The notes under the pieces are model-generated. The model worked only from the letters and a program-made list of their open reading frames with translations, made no database searches and was not told the origin of the DNA. Positions 15,085 through 23,261 of a stretch of DNA of 47,342 nt are shown here, piece by piece. Position 1 is the stretch's first letter. Each line of letters begins with the position of its first letter. The position numbers and the translations under genes are program-made. The DNA comes from Bacillus sp. MUM 116 (GTDB lineage Bacteria > Bacillota > Bacilli > Bacillales > Cytobacillaceae). The stretch covers positions 1 through 47,342 of the forward strand of contig NZ_MLYR01000100.1 in assembly GCF_001866655.1 (NCBI RefSeq), in the 5' to 3' direction.

Positions 15085-15126
15085 GAAAAGCGGAAGCGCC
15101 CGTTTTTGGCGCTGGAGCTAGACAGT
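15085..15126 (+). repeat. short GC-rich dispersed repeat, copy 2
   Basis: GAAAAGCGGAAGCGCC is followed by CGTTTTTG and GCGCTGGAGCTAGACAG. Both arms match copy 1 (11345-11402) exactly, while the bases between them differ. GGCGCT/AGCGCC pairing gives a hairpin. It lies between nrdR and dnaB. Confidence 0.82.
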
Positions 15127-15163
15127 AATCAAATTAAGAAAAAAGGAAAGGGTCTGAAAAAAT

Positions 15164-16564
15164 ATGGCGCAGCATTGGCAGGAGCTTATTCCAATCGATC
15201 GTTATATTGTTGCGGCCAATGGGTTATTACATGAATATGACCGAAAAGTGCTGACGTTTCTATATCAGCCGTTAATTGGGTCAACCTGCTTTAGTTTATA
15301 TATGACGCTTTGGGCAGAGCTTGAAGAAAACAGATTATGGTCTGAACCCTCATCGCATCATCTATTAATGAATTTATTAGGGCTTAATCTGAAGGACATT
15401 TATGAGGCCAGGTTAAAGCTGGAGGGAATTGGTCTATTAAAGACCTATGTAAAAATGGATGAGGAAGAGCGGTCGTTTATTTACGAGCTTCACCCTCCGC
15501 TATCGCCTGAGCAATTCTTTTTAGATGGTATGCTAAATATTTTTTTATACCGGAAAATCGGGAAAAATCATTTTGCCCGGCTAAAACGTTTTTTTACTGA
15601 TCAGCAAAAGCCGTTGGAAGAGAGTTTTGTTGAAGTGACAAAGGAATTTCAGGACGTCTTTGCCTCGGCTACTCCTGGCAGTCTTCAGTATATGCAGAAC
15701 ATCCAAAGTGAACTCAATCCGGAGGATGATCAGCAGTTTATCGGGCGGAATGAACAAAAACCAATTGTAATTGATGTGAATACATTTAATTTTGACTTAT
15801 TACAAGCAGGACTAAATGATTCACTAGTACCGAAAAAGGCCCTTACACCTAAAGTAAAAGAGGTTATAAGTAATCTTGCATTTCTTTATAATATTGATCC
15901 CATTCAAATGAAAAACATTGTTTTGGGTGCTATTAATGAAGCAAACGAAATAGACAGCGAGGAACTAAGAAAGGCTGCCCGTGATTGGTACCAATATGTC
16001 CACTATGATCAGTTGCCTTCCTTGATTGAACGAACCCAACCGCCTTTGTACCGCGTTCAGCTGGAGGAGCCGAAAACACAGGAGGAGCAATTAATTCGTT
16101 CATTGGAAACCACTTCACCTGTGAAGGTATTTAAAGATTCCTCCGGTGGAGTCGAACCTTCCACATCTGATTTGGATATTATTGAAGAGGTTATGTTTAA
16201 ACAAAAGCTTCTCCCTGGTGTCATGAATGTGCTCATTCAATTTGTTTTATTAAAAACAGATATGAAATTTACCAAGGGTTATGTAGAAAAAATTGCGAGT
16301 CATTGGGCAAGGAAACAAGTGAAAACCGTTAAAGAAGCGATGGATCTGGCCAAGAAGGAAAATAGCACGTATCTTGGGTGGAGGGAGCCGTCGAAAACTG
16401 GAAAAACCTCAAAGCAAAAGCCAATTCGGACAGAAGTACTTCCAGATTGGTTTGAAGAAAAATCCGAATCAACGGCAAAGGATTCTTCCTCGACTGACAT
16501 TAACAAGGAATTAGAAGCGAAAAAACGTGCAATAGAAGAAAAATTAAAGGCATTTCGCAAATAA
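15164..16564 (+). CDS. dnaB: primosome protein DnaB (helicase loader, Firmicutes type)
   Basis: Membrane-associated initiation protein that works with DnaD and DnaI to load the DnaC helicase at oriC and at stalled forks; it is not the E. coli DnaB helicase. 466 residues, near the 472 of B. subtilis. The N-terminal DDBH1 winged-helix region starts ELIPIDRYIVAANGLLHEYDRKVLTFLYQPL. The DDBH2 region near 325-420 contains MKFTKGYVEKIASHWARKQV, with the YxxxIAxxW motif. The C-terminus is charged and helical. The ATG at 15164 follows AAAGGAAAGGG. It is 13 nt upstream of dnaI and clearly one operon. Confidence 0.95.
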   Translation: MAQHWQELIPIDRYIVAANGLLHEYDRKVLTFLYQPLIGSTCFSLYMTLWAELEENRLWSEPSSHHLLMNLLGLNLKDIYEARLKLEGIGLLKTYVKMDEEERSFIYELHPPLSPEQFFLDGMLNIFLYRKIGKNHFARLKRFFTDQQKPLEESFVEVTKEFQDVFASATPGSLQYMQNIQSELNPEDDQQFIGRNEQKPIVIDVNTFNFDLLQAGLNDSLVPKKALTPKVKEVISNLAFLYNIDPIQMKNIVLGAINEANEIDSEELRKAARDWYQYVHYDQLPSLIERTQPPLYRVQLEEPKTQEEQLIRSLETTSPVKVFKDSSGGVEPSTSDLDIIEEVMFKQKLLPGVMNVLIQFVLLKTDMKFTKGYVEKIASHWARKQVKTVKEAMDLAKKENSTYLGWREPSKTGKTSKQKPIRTEVLPDWFEEKSESTAKDSSSTDINKELEAKKRAIEEKLKAFRK

Positions 16565-16577
16565 AGGGTGACGAATA

Positions 16578-17507
16578 TTGGAAAGGATAAACCATACCTT
16601 GAAGCGGTTAGCCTCAAATGAAAACTTTCAAAAACGCTATGAAAAGATGCGCCGGGATCTTCTTCAGCATCCCGATATTAATGCTTTTCTTACAGAGCAT
16701 CAAGATCAATTAAATGATGCCATGATTGAAAAAAGCTTAAGCAAACTTTTTGAATATACAAACCAAAGTAAAGAATGCAGCCGCTGCCAAAGTCTCGACA
16801 GTTGTATCAATATGATGAAGGGGTACCATCCTTCACTAGTCTTAACGCGGAACTCGATAGACGTCGTATATGACAGGTGCCCACGGAAGGTTATTGCCGA
16901 TGAAAAAAGGAAAAACGAAAAACTCATTAAAAGTCTGTATGTTCCAAGGGATATTTTAGAAGCAACTTTTGAGGATTATGAAGGAGATTCAGGCAGACTT
17001 GATGCAATTGATAAAGCTGCAGACTTTTTAATGAATTACGAACAGAATAAGAAGCAAAAAGGACTATATCTATATGGCAAGTTTGGGGTGGGAAAATCGT
17101 ATTTGTTAGGTGCAATTGCGAATGAACTTGCGAAAAAGAAAATTTCCTCTATGGTTGTCTATGTTCCAGAGCTGTTAAGAGAAATGAAAAGCTCCATTGC
17201 AAATTCAACCTTAAATGAAAAAATTGAAGCGCTAAAAAAAGAACCGATTCTCATGCTGGATGATATTGGGGCCGAGGCTGTTTCGAGCTGGACAAGGGAT
17301 GAGGTTTTAGGACCGATTCTTCAGTTCCGGATGCTCGAAAATTTGCCGACATTTTTTACGTCCAATTTCGACTACCAAGGGTTGGAGCATCATTTAACCT
17401 ATAGTCAGCGTGGAGAAGAAGAAAAAATGAAAGCCCGCCGGATTATGGAGAGAATCCGCAGTTTGAGTGTACCCGTTTTGGTGGACGGCCCAAACCGCCG
17501 AAATTAA
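16578..17507 (+). CDS. dnaI: primosomal protein / helicase loader ATPase DnaI
   Basis: AAA+ ATPase that delivers the replicative helicase to DNA together with DnaB. 309 residues against 311 in B. subtilis. The N-terminal helicase-binding domain has a zinc-binding cysteine cluster (CSRCQSLDSC, plus a later Cys in YDRCPRK). Walker A is YGKFGVGKSY (near 166-175) and Walker B ILMLDDIGAE. The arginine finger region is RRIMERIR. It starts with TTG at 16578 behind AAAGGGTGA; the N-terminus MERINHTLKRL matches the family, and no better start exists. Confidence 0.96.
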   Translation: MERINHTLKRLASNENFQKRYEKMRRDLLQHPDINAFLTEHQDQLNDAMIEKSLSKLFEYTNQSKECSRCQSLDSCINMMKGYHPSLVLTRNSIDVVYDRCPRKVIADEKRKNEKLIKSLYVPRDILEATFEDYEGDSGRLDAIDKAADFLMNYEQNKKQKGLYLYGKFGVGKSYLLGAIANELAKKKISSMVVYVPELLREMKSSIANSTLNEKIEALKKEPILMLDDIGAEAVSSWTRDEVLGPILQFRMLENLPTFFTSNFDYQGLEHHLTYSQRGEEEKMKARRIMERIRSLSVPVLVDGPNRRN

Positions 17508-17634
17508 ATAACGATAATGGAAAAAGGATTGCTAATATAATATTGGCAGTCCTTTTTCTTTGCCACATTATTCTAAATTGGCCAAGTTCCCCATATATAT
17601 TAAAAACGGAGTTTGGGACATAGGGGGGATTTGG

Positions 17635-18516
17635 TTGGCGGAAATCATCTTCCAAGGCAGGTTGGATGCAAAGCGATTTTATAACCACTTGCTGACGTAT
17701 TTAAAAGATTATTTGACTGAACATGATATTCTTCTAAATGAAGATCGATATATAGTGAAAATTCTTGAGGGCGGCTTATCCGCTTTAACATTTGAAAAAG
17801 TAAAGGAAGCCTTTTTCGGCTTTATTGTGAAAATAAAGACAGAAGATTGGTATCGTGAAATCCTTAAAGAACGTTTTTATTATGAGGACCCGGAAGAGCA
17901 GCAGCAAATTATTGATATTATCTATTCCATCCAGGAAGGGCATCGTGAAGATCTAGCTGTTTTATTAAAAGAATCCGGTGAAAAACCAAAGATCAAGGAA
18001 GCCATTGAACAGGTTTTTCAAGAGAATAGCTCATTTTCATTTGATTCATTTCTTAAATTCCGGCTGCGCCCTTATTTGCAGATGCTCGAAAGTTATGTTG
18101 AAGTTTCGATTGATGAATATAAAATGGAGCAGGAGTATCAAATGTTTATTCAAACCCTTCGTGAATTTTTGGCTGGTCGCGATCCAAAAATGGACACGCT
18201 TCATTTATTGTTTGATGAGGAAATCACATTTTTTAGCTCCGAGTTTGAAGAAATTAAACGAGGGGAGTTAACAAAAATGATTGACCGGAAATTGCTGGTG
18301 AATCATCCGGTTTATGTTGACTCTGCGTCGATTGCACCACTTTTGTCGATTGCGCCTAAAACGATTTTTCTTTATGCCATCGAACCTGATGCACCTTTGG
18401 TTCGAACTATTCAAAATATTTTTGAAGAAAGAGTTACAGTTAAATCCTTTCAGGCACTGCGGAAGATAAAAGAGCATGAAACGGGTGCAGGTGACATAGG
18501 TGAGAATCGTGCCTGA
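17635..18516 (+). CDS. ytxC: putative sporulation protein YtxC
   Basis: 293 residues, close to B. subtilis YtxC (about 281), a conserved spore-former protein of unknown biochemical role. It is soluble, rich in Glu, Lys and Phe, with no signal peptide. The open frame extends upstream to 17560, but that stretch is not conserved-looking; TTG at 17635 stands 6 nt after AGGGGGG (17622-17628) and gives MAEIIFQGRLDAKRFYNHLL, the expected start. The position after dnaB-dnaI and before the thrS T-box matches B. subtilis. Confidence 0.87.
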   Translation: MAEIIFQGRLDAKRFYNHLLTYLKDYLTEHDILLNEDRYIVKILEGGLSALTFEKVKEAFFGFIVKIKTEDWYREILKERFYYEDPEEQQQIIDIIYSIQEGHREDLAVLLKESGEKPKIKEAIEQVFQENSSFSFDSFLKFRLRPYLQMLESYVEVSIDEYKMEQEYQMFIQTLREFLAGRDPKMDTLHLLFDEEITFFSSEFEEIKRGELTKMIDRKLLVNHPVYVDSASIAPLLSIAPKTIFLYAIEPDAPLVRTIQNIFEERVTVKSFQALRKIKEHETGAGDIGENRA

Positions 18517-18549
18517 AAAAATAAAATTGCGGAAATGGGCTGGAGTAAC

Positions 18550-18578
18550 TTGATTTTTCAAAATATAGTCATTATAAT
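18550..18578 (+). promoter_or_regulatory. sigma-A promoter of the thrS T-box transcript
   Basis: TTGATT (18550-18555) and TATAAT (18573-18578) with a 17-bp spacer. The start is predicted near 18585. Confidence 0.82.
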
Positions 18579-18584
18579 AACCTA

Positions 18585-18880
18585 CATAGTTAAATTACAA
18601 TAATAGATCTTTAAAAAGTAATGATAAGGACAACAGTATTTTTTTACGGTTTATAGAGAGGGAGATCTTGGCTGAAAATCTCCTATCACGAGAAAAATAC
18701 TTACCACCTTTAAACTTCAGCAGTGAACGCTTTGATAAAGAGTTAGTAAATGTTGACGGCTAATCATCCGTTATTGATCCAAAGTCATTTTTAAAACGAT
18801 AGGTGTTTTTTAAAATGAGAAATTGGGTGGAACCACGTGTTAATAATAACTCGTCCCTTTCCTAGGGACGGGTTTTTTAT
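18585..18880 (+). ncRNA. T-box riboswitch, threonine-specific, upstream of thrS
   Basis: Stem I is visible: basal TAAGG (18625-18629) with CCTTTA, and AGTATTTTT (18635-18643) with AAAAATACT (from 18694). The internal loop between them presents the specifier ACC (Thr) at 18703-18705, followed by A. The apical GAGAGGGAG...GGCTGAAAA motif is present. The T-box TGGGTGGAACCACG is at 18824-18837, followed by the terminator CTCGTCCCT / AGGGACGGG with a T-run. Uncharged tRNA-Thr should favour the antiterminator and induce thrS. Confidence 0.95.
18849..18880 (+). terminator. thrS T-box conditional terminator
   Basis: CTCGTCCCT pairs with AGGGACGGG around TTCC, followed by TTTTTTATTTTTT. Its 5' arm competes with the T-box antiterminator. 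Confidence 0.92.
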
Positions 18881-18947
18881 TTTTTATTAAAGTGATTTCG
18901 GGGCAAATTTGCACTCGGACACTGAAAATATTAAAGGAGGAATTATC

Positions 18948-20882
18948 ATGTCAGACGTTGTTAAGATTTCGTTTCCCGATGGGGCAGTAAAGGAGTTCCC
19001 ACGAGGAACAACAACGGAAGATATTGCTGTTTCCATCAGCCCCGGCCTTAAGAAAAAGGCCATTGCCGGCAAATGGAATGGTATATTGGTTGATCTTCGC
19101 CGTCCCATCCTTGAAGACGGTTCAATAGAAATTGTCACTCCTGATTCAAGTGACGCATTAGAGGTTTTACGCCACAGCACAGCACACTTAATGGCACAAG
19201 CTGTTAAACGTCTATATCCAAACGTAAATTTAGGAGTGGGCCCTGTTATCGAAGGCGGCTTTTACTACGACATGGATTTGGAGGAGTCGTTGACACCTGA
19301 AGACCTTCCAAAAATCGAAAAGGAAATGGCGAAAATCGTCAATGAAAACCTTGAGATTGTCCGCAAAGAAGTAAGCCGTGCAGAGGCTGTACAGCTTTTT
19401 AAAGAAGCTGGCGACCCATATAAGCTTGAACTAATCGAAGCCATTCCTGATGAGGAAACAGTGACAATCTATGAGCAAGGTGAGTTTTTCGACCTTTGCC
19501 GTGGAATCCATGTTCCTTCAACTGGAAAAATTAAAGAATTCAAACTGTTGAGCATTGCCGGTGCCTACTGGCGCGGTGACAGCAACAATAAAATGCTGCA
19601 GCGTATCTATGGTACTGCCTTCTTCAAGAAGGAAGATTTGGCTGAACATCTTCGCCTGTTAGAAGAGGCAAAAGAACGTGACCACCGTAAATTAGGGAAA
19701 GAATTAAGTCTGTTCACCAGCTCCCAATTAGTTGGTCAGGGTTTACCGTTATGGCTTCCTAAAGGTGCAACAATCAGACGTATCGTTGAGCGCTATATTG
19801 TGGATAAGGAAGTAAGCCTGGGGTATGACCATGTATACACTCCAATCATGGGGAATGTGAATCTTTATAAAACTTCCGGTCACTGGGATCATTATCAAGA
19901 AGACATGTTCCCAGTTATGGATATGGATAATGAACAATTAGTGCTTCGTCCAATGAACTGTCCGCATCACATGATGGTTTATAAAAACAGCATTCATAGC
20001 TATCGTGAACTGCCAATCCGTATTGCCGAGCTTGGAACTATGCATCGTTATGAAATGTCTGGTGCGTTATCGGGATTGCAGCGTGTTCGTGGAATGACTT
20101 TAAACGATGCCCATATCTTTGTCCGTCCTGATCAAATTAAAGAAGAATTCCAACGTGTTGTCCGCCTGGTTTTGGATGTTTATAAAGACTTTAATTTAAC
20201 AGAATACTCATTCCGTTTATCTTACCGTGACCCACAAGATAAAGAGAAGTATTTTGATGATGATGCGATGTGGGAAAAAGCACAAAGCATGCTGAAGGAA
20301 GCAATGGATGATATGGGTCTTGAGTATTTTGAAGCAGAGGGTGAAGCGGCATTCTACGGTCCGAAGCTTGATGTACAGGTAAGGACAGCGTTAGGGAAGG
20401 ACGAAACACTCTCTACTGTTCAATTAGACTTCTTATTACCTGAGCGTTTTGATTTAACTTATGTAGGGGAAGACGGCAAGCAGCATCGTCCGGTCGTTAT
20501 TCACCGCGGTGTCGTTTCAACAATGGAACGCTTTGTTGCCTTCTTGATTGAAGAATACAAAGGGGCATTCCCAACATGGCTGGCACCTGTTCAGGTTCAA
20601 GTCATTCCGGTTTCACCTGAAGCACATTATGACTATGCAAGAAAAGTCCAGGAACAGCTGAAGAGTGCAGGCTTACGCGTGGAGTTGGATGGCCGTGATG
20701 AGAAAATCGGCTATAAAATCCGTGAAGCTCAAATGCAAAAAATTCCATATATGCTTGTTGTCGGGGATAAAGAAGTCGAAGACAATGCCGTCAATGTCCG
20801 CAAATATGGGGAACAAAAATCAGAAACTATTGCCTTTGCAGCATTCCTTGATGCATTAAAGGCTGAAGTACGAAGAGGCTAA
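18948..20882 (+). CDS. thrS: threonyl-tRNA synthetase (ThrS)
   Basis: Charges tRNA-Thr. 644 residues (B. subtilis ThrS 643). Domains: TGS at about 1-62, editing domain with HSTAHLMAQAVK (hydrolyses Ser-tRNA-Thr), class II catalytic core at about 240-535, anticodon-binding domain at about 540-644. The active-site zinc ligand is Cys338 in MNCPHHMM. The motif 2 region is MHRYEMSGALSGLQRVRG. An in-frame TTG at 18909 is rejected in favour of ATG 18948, which follows a perfect AAAGGAGG at 18933-18940. Expression is controlled by the upstream Thr T-box. Confidence 0.98.
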   Translation: MSDVVKISFPDGAVKEFPRGTTTEDIAVSISPGLKKKAIAGKWNGILVDLRRPILEDGSIEIVTPDSSDALEVLRHSTAHLMAQAVKRLYPNVNLGVGPVIEGGFYYDMDLEESLTPEDLPKIEKEMAKIVNENLEIVRKEVSRAEAVQLFKEAGDPYKLELIEAIPDEETVTIYEQGEFFDLCRGIHVPSTGKIKEFKLLSIAGAYWRGDSNNKMLQRIYGTAFFKKEDLAEHLRLLEEAKERDHRKLGKELSLFTSSQLVGQGLPLWLPKGATIRRIVERYIVDKEVSLGYDHVYTPIMGNVNLYKTSGHWDHYQEDMFPVMDMDNEQLVLRPMNCPHHMMVYKNSIHSYRELPIRIAELGTMHRYEMSGALSGLQRVRGMTLNDAHIFVRPDQIKEEFQRVVRLVLDVYKDFNLTEYSFRLSYRDPQDKEKYFDDDAMWEKAQSMLKEAMDDMGLEYFEAEGEAAFYGPKLDVQVRTALGKDETLSTVQLDFLLPERFDLTYVGEDGKQHRPVVIHRGVVSTMERFVAFLIEEYKGAFPTWLAPVQVQVIPVSPEAHYDYARKVQEQLKSAGLRVELDGRDEKIGYKIREAQMQKIPYMLVVGDKEVEDNAVNVRKYGEQKSETIAFAAFLDALKAEVRRG

Positions 20883-20888
20883 TTGCTT

Positions 20889-20916
20889 AAAAGGGAGGAT
20901 TTTCCTCCCTTTTTGT
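20889..20916 (+). terminator. rho-independent terminator of thrS
   Basis: GGGAGGA and TCCTCCC form a 7-bp stem around TTT, flanked by A residues on the left and TTTTTG on the right. Confidence 0.93.
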
Positions 20917-20994
20917 TTACAAAATAAAAATAAATGTATTGAATAATTTTTTGTTTCTTGCTAAAATAAATTTCGTTGCATGAAAATAGTCTGT

Positions 20995-21024
20995 TTGACA
21001 TTATGTCTTTCTTTATGATATAGT
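20995..21024 (+). promoter_or_regulatory. sigma-A promoter of infC-rpmI-rplT
   Basis: A consensus TTGACA (20995-21000), 18 bp, then TATAGT (21019-21024) with an extended TGA before it. The start is predicted near 21031. Confidence 0.85.
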
Positions 21025-21030
21025 TATCAA

Positions 21031-21320
21031 GGTAAAAATTGAATACGATTTTAGGAAAAGAAGAAGCACCCGCTTCTCACCTGATTGACGCTGGTTAAAG
21101 CAGTTGGCAGGTTTTACGTGAACTTTTTTGTTTCATTACTTTTGTTTCGTAAAGTGTGGGTGATTTCATCCGCACTTTTTTGTTTGATTTAAAAAACAAA
21201 GCATTGCTTAAAAGTTTTTAGTAACTGCTGATACAGCCTGGTGTTAAAAGTAAAGAGGAGCTTTTTAAGATCCTTCTTGACCTGGATGAAAGTATTCGTG
21301 ATTAAACCTTGGAGGTGGCT
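21031..21320 (+). ncRNA. L20-type autoregulatory leader of infC-rpmI-rplT
   Basis: The ~290-nt leader contains the segment GAAGAAGCACCCGCTTCTCA followed by CCTGATTGACGC, typical of the Bacillus infC operon leader. A full intrinsic terminator lies at 21150-21182. In B. subtilis free ribosomal protein L20 binds this leader and promotes premature termination. The second half (21185-21310) contains A/T-rich spacers and a 26-codon open frame without a standard start. Confidence 0.85.
21150..21182 (+). terminator. conditional terminator in the infC leader
   Basis: AAAGTGTGGGTG and CATCCGCACTTT pair (two G-T wobbles) around ATTT, then TTTTG. It corresponds to the L20-controlled attenuator. Confidence 0.9.
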
Positions 21321-21324
21321 AATT

Positions 21325-21840
21325 ATTAGCAAAGACATGTTGTTAAATGAGGGAATTCGCGCTCGTGAAGTTCGCTTAATTGACCAAAATGGCGAACAGT
21401 TAGGAATCAAATCCAAAAACGATGCGCTGGAGATTGCCGGACGAGTGAATCTTGATTTGGTGCTTGTAGCGCCGACCGCAAAGCCTCCGGTAGCCCGAAT
21501 TATGGACTATGGCAAATTTAAATTCGAGCAGCAAAAGAAAGACAAAGAAGCTCGTAAAAATCAAAAAATCATTAACATTAAAGAAGTTCGTCTGAGCCCG
21601 ACAATTGATGAGCATGATTTTAATACAAAGCTTCGTAATGCCATTAAGTTTTTGGAAAAAGGCGACAAGGTAAAAGCCTCAATCCGTTTCAAGGGCCGGG
21701 CAATTACCCATAAAGAAATCGGTCAGCGTGTGTTAGACCGTTTTTCCGAAGCGTGCAAGGAAGTTGCGACCATCGAGTCTCATCCTAAAATGGATGGCCG
21801 AAGCATGTTCCTAGTACTTGCACCAAAACTTGATAAGTAA
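21325..21840 (+). CDS. infC: translation initiation factor IF-3 (InfC), non-canonical ATT start
   Basis: Binds the 30S subunit, prevents premature 50S joining and discriminates against non-AUG starts. About 171 residues: an N-terminal domain (LNEGIRAREVRLIDQNGEQLG), a linker around the lysine-rich QQKKDKEARKNQK, and a C-terminal domain. The start follows GGAGGTGG (21311-21318). No ATG, GTG or TTG is suitably placed, but ATT-ATT stands at 21322-21327. The Geobacillus homologue begins MSKD, so the second ATT (21325, then SKDML) is chosen; 21322 is the alternative. An AUU start lets IF-3 limit its own synthesis. A frame reaching GTG 21241 lies within the leader and is rejected. Confidence 0.93.
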   Translation: MSKDMLLNEGIRAREVRLIDQNGEQLGIKSKNDALEIAGRVNLDLVLVAPTAKPPVARIMDYGKFKFEQQKKDKEARKNQKIINIKEVRLSPTIDEHDFNTKLRNAIKFLEKGDKVKASIRFKGRAITHKEIGQRVLDRFSEACKEVATIESHPKMDGRSMFLVLAPKLDK

Positions 21841-21857
21841 TAAGGAGGATATTCCAA

Positions 21858-22058
21858 ATGCCAAAAATGAAAACTCACCGCGGCGCTGCAAAGCGTTTCA
21901 AAAAGACTGGTTCTGGTCAATTAAAGCGTGACCACGCTTATACAAGTCACTTATTTGCTAACAAATCTACAAAAGCAAAGCGTAAGCTTCGCAAAGCATC
22001 ACTTGTTTCAAAAGGTGATTTCAAACGCATTCGTCAATTACTAACTTACGTTAAATAA
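21858..22058 (+). CDS. rpmI: 50S ribosomal protein L35
   Basis: 66 residues, highly basic, with the L35 pattern MPKMKTHRGAAKRFKKTGSG and the C-terminal RQLLTYVK. It is a component of the large subunit. It starts 17 nt after infC behind TAAGGAGGAT, and is followed 35 nt later by rplT. It is controlled with the operon by the L20 leader. Confidence 0.98.
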   Translation: MPKMKTHRGAAKRFKKTGSGQLKRDHAYTSHLFANKSTKAKRKLRKASLVSKGDFKRIRQLLTYVK

Positions 22059-22093
22059 TCTCGTATTTTCGATTTATCTAGGAGGGAAACTAC

Positions 22094-22453
22094 ATGCCAC
22101 GTGTAAAAGGCGGTACAGTTACGCGCAAGCGTCGTAAAAAGGTTCTTAAATTAGCAAAAGGTTATTTCGGTTCTAAACATACTTTATATAAAGTTGCAAA
22201 CCAACAAGTAATGAAATCATTACAATATGCATTCCGCGATCGTCGTCAGAAAAAACGCGACTTCCGCAAACTTTGGATTACTCGTATCAACGCAGCAGCT
22301 CGTATGAACGGTCTTTCTTACAGTCGTTTAATGCATGGATTAAAGCTTGCTGGAATCGATGTAAACCGCAAAATGCTTGCTGAATTAGCAGTAAGTGATG
22401 CAAACGCATTTACTGAATTAGCAAACGCTGCAAAACAACAATATAACAAGTAA
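22094..22453 (+). CDS. rplT: 50S ribosomal protein L20
   Basis: 119 residues. Binds 23S rRNA early in assembly and is the repressor of its own operon. The long basic N-terminal helix (MPRVKGGTVTRKRRKKVLKL), the KGYFGSKHTLYK segment and the C-terminal domain with SYSRLMHGLKLAGIDVNRKM fit the family fully. The ATG follows TAGGAGGGAA. The operon ends at the terminator 22460-22492. Confidence 0.98.
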   Translation: MPRVKGGTVTRKRRKKVLKLAKGYFGSKHTLYKVANQQVMKSLQYAFRDRRQKKRDFRKLWITRINAAARMNGLSYSRLMHGLKLAGIDVNRKMLAELAVSDANAFTELANAAKQQYNK

Positions 22454-22459
22454 TTATAT

Positions 22460-22492
22460 AAAAGCCATTCTCTTTCGAGGATGGCTTTTTCT
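22460..22492 (+). terminator. rho-independent terminator of infC-rpmI-rplT
   Basis: AAAAGCCAT (22460-22468) pairs with ATGGCTTTT (22481-22489); the stem continues as TCTC/GAGG around TTTC. T residues follow. Confidence 0.93.
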
Positions 22493-22510
22493 CATAAGGG
22501 GGAACCGCAA

Positions 22511-22786
22511 GTGGAGGGGAGAACACTATTATTAGTGGTCTATTTAATTTTGAATATCGCGGGTTTAATCATTATGTGGGAGGATAAACAACGGGCCATT
22601 CATCACAAATACAGGATTAAAGAAAAAACTTTATGGCTTGTGGCGCTGTTTGGCGGTGCGGTTGGGGCAACGATGGGGATGCAGCTTTATCGTCATAAAA
22701 CAAAGCATCTCCAGTTTAAGATTGGTTTTCCGCTGCTTGCGATTGTTGAAGTGATTCTGATATTCTATTTTTTAATAAAATATTAA
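22511..22786 (+). CDS. ysdA: DUF1294 membrane protein YsdA
   Basis: 91-residue protein with three predicted membrane segments: LLLVVYLILNIAGLIIMW, LWLVALFGGAVGATMGM and IGFPLLAIVEVILIFYFLI. Between them is the DUF1294 signature (WEDKQRAIHHKYRIKEKTLW and LYRHKTKHLQFKIGFP). Function is unknown. An ATG at 22481 is in frame but lies inside the rplT terminator, so GTG 22511, preceded by AAGGGGGAA, is chosen. Its TAA overlaps the stop codon of convergent ysdB within the bases TTAA. Confidence 0.85.
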   Translation: MEGRTLLLVVYLILNIAGLIIMWEDKQRAIHHKYRIKEKTLWLVALFGGAVGATMGMQLYRHKTKHLQFKIGFPLLAIVEVILIFYFLIKY

Positions 22787-23157
22787 GAGTCCTGCAGGTA
22801 TTTCTGAATGGGAACTTTCCACCGAATCTCAGCATTTGGATATTTTTCAAAGATCTTTTTTTCGATAAAATCAAAGTCTTTTTTCATCAATTCCTGTTTA
22901 AGGATCGGTGCCTGTTGTGGCCAGATCGTAATGGAAATAGCGGTATCTTCACTGCTCTTATATTTTTCACCGGTAAAAATAGCTCCCTTATAGGTGAGTA
23001 GAAAGTTTTTTCTTACCTCATTATGATCGATCAGGAGAAAACGTTTTTGTTTTCGTGCAGCTTCAAGCTTTCGGGATTGGGTAAAAAATCTTTTTCCCAT
23101 GATATAAATAAAGAAAACAATGAAAAACATTAAAATGATGCGTAGAAACCAAACCAT
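22783..23157 (-). CDS. ysdB: sigma-W-controlled membrane protein YsdB
   Basis: 124 residues, near B. subtilis YsdB (about 130), function unknown. One N-terminal membrane helix (MVWFLRIILMFFIVFFIYIMG), a basic stretch (KLEAARKQKRF) and a soluble beta-rich domain, probably cytoplasmic. The frame opens at 23217, but the ATG at 23157 has GGGAGG nine bases upstream and starts the hydrophobic segment directly. A textbook sigma-W promoter lies upstream on the same strand (23191-23216), so cell-envelope stress should induce it. Its stop overlaps that of ysdA. Confidence 0.87.
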   Translation of the reverse strand: MVWFLRIILMFFIVFFIYIMGKRFFTQSRKLEAARKQKRFLLIDHNEVRKNFLLTYKGAIFTGEKYKSSEDTAISITIWPQQAPILKQELMKKDFDFIEKKIFEKYPNAEIRWKVPIQKYLQDS

Positions 23158-23190
23158 GGGTGATGCCTCCCGTAGTGTGTTTCCTTTCAA

Positions 23191-23216
23191 TACGCGCAAG
23201 TGGCAAAAAAGTTTCA
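23191..23216 (-). promoter_or_regulatory. sigma-W promoter of ysdB
   Basis: On the minus strand, TGAAAC (plus 23216-23211), a 16-bp spacer beginning with a run of six T, then CGTA (plus 23194-23191). Both boxes are exact matches to the sigma-W consensus. B. subtilis ysdB belongs to the sigma-W regulon. Confidence 0.88.
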
Positions 23217-23239
23217 TTCATTTTTGAGTTTGATATAAT
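23211..23239 (+). promoter_or_regulatory. probable sigma-A promoter of the dUTPase-like gene
   Basis: TATAAT (23234-23239) with extended TGA lies 17 bp from a weak -35 (GTTTCA, 23211-23216). The -35 occupies the same bases as the divergent sigma-W -35 of ysdB. Confidence 0.6.
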
Positions 23240-23261
23240 TCTTTGAGGGAGTGATCAAAAG

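Noticed and set aside
21055..21110. GAAGAAGCACCCGCTTCTCA string considered as a further copy of the GC-rich dispersed repeat
   Set aside because: It is the conserved infC-operon (L20) leader structure, not the GAAAAGCGGAAGCGCC family.
22481..22510. Upstream ATG start for ysdA
   Set aside because: The ATG lies in the 3' arm of the rplT terminator and has no ribosome binding site; GTG 22511 has one.
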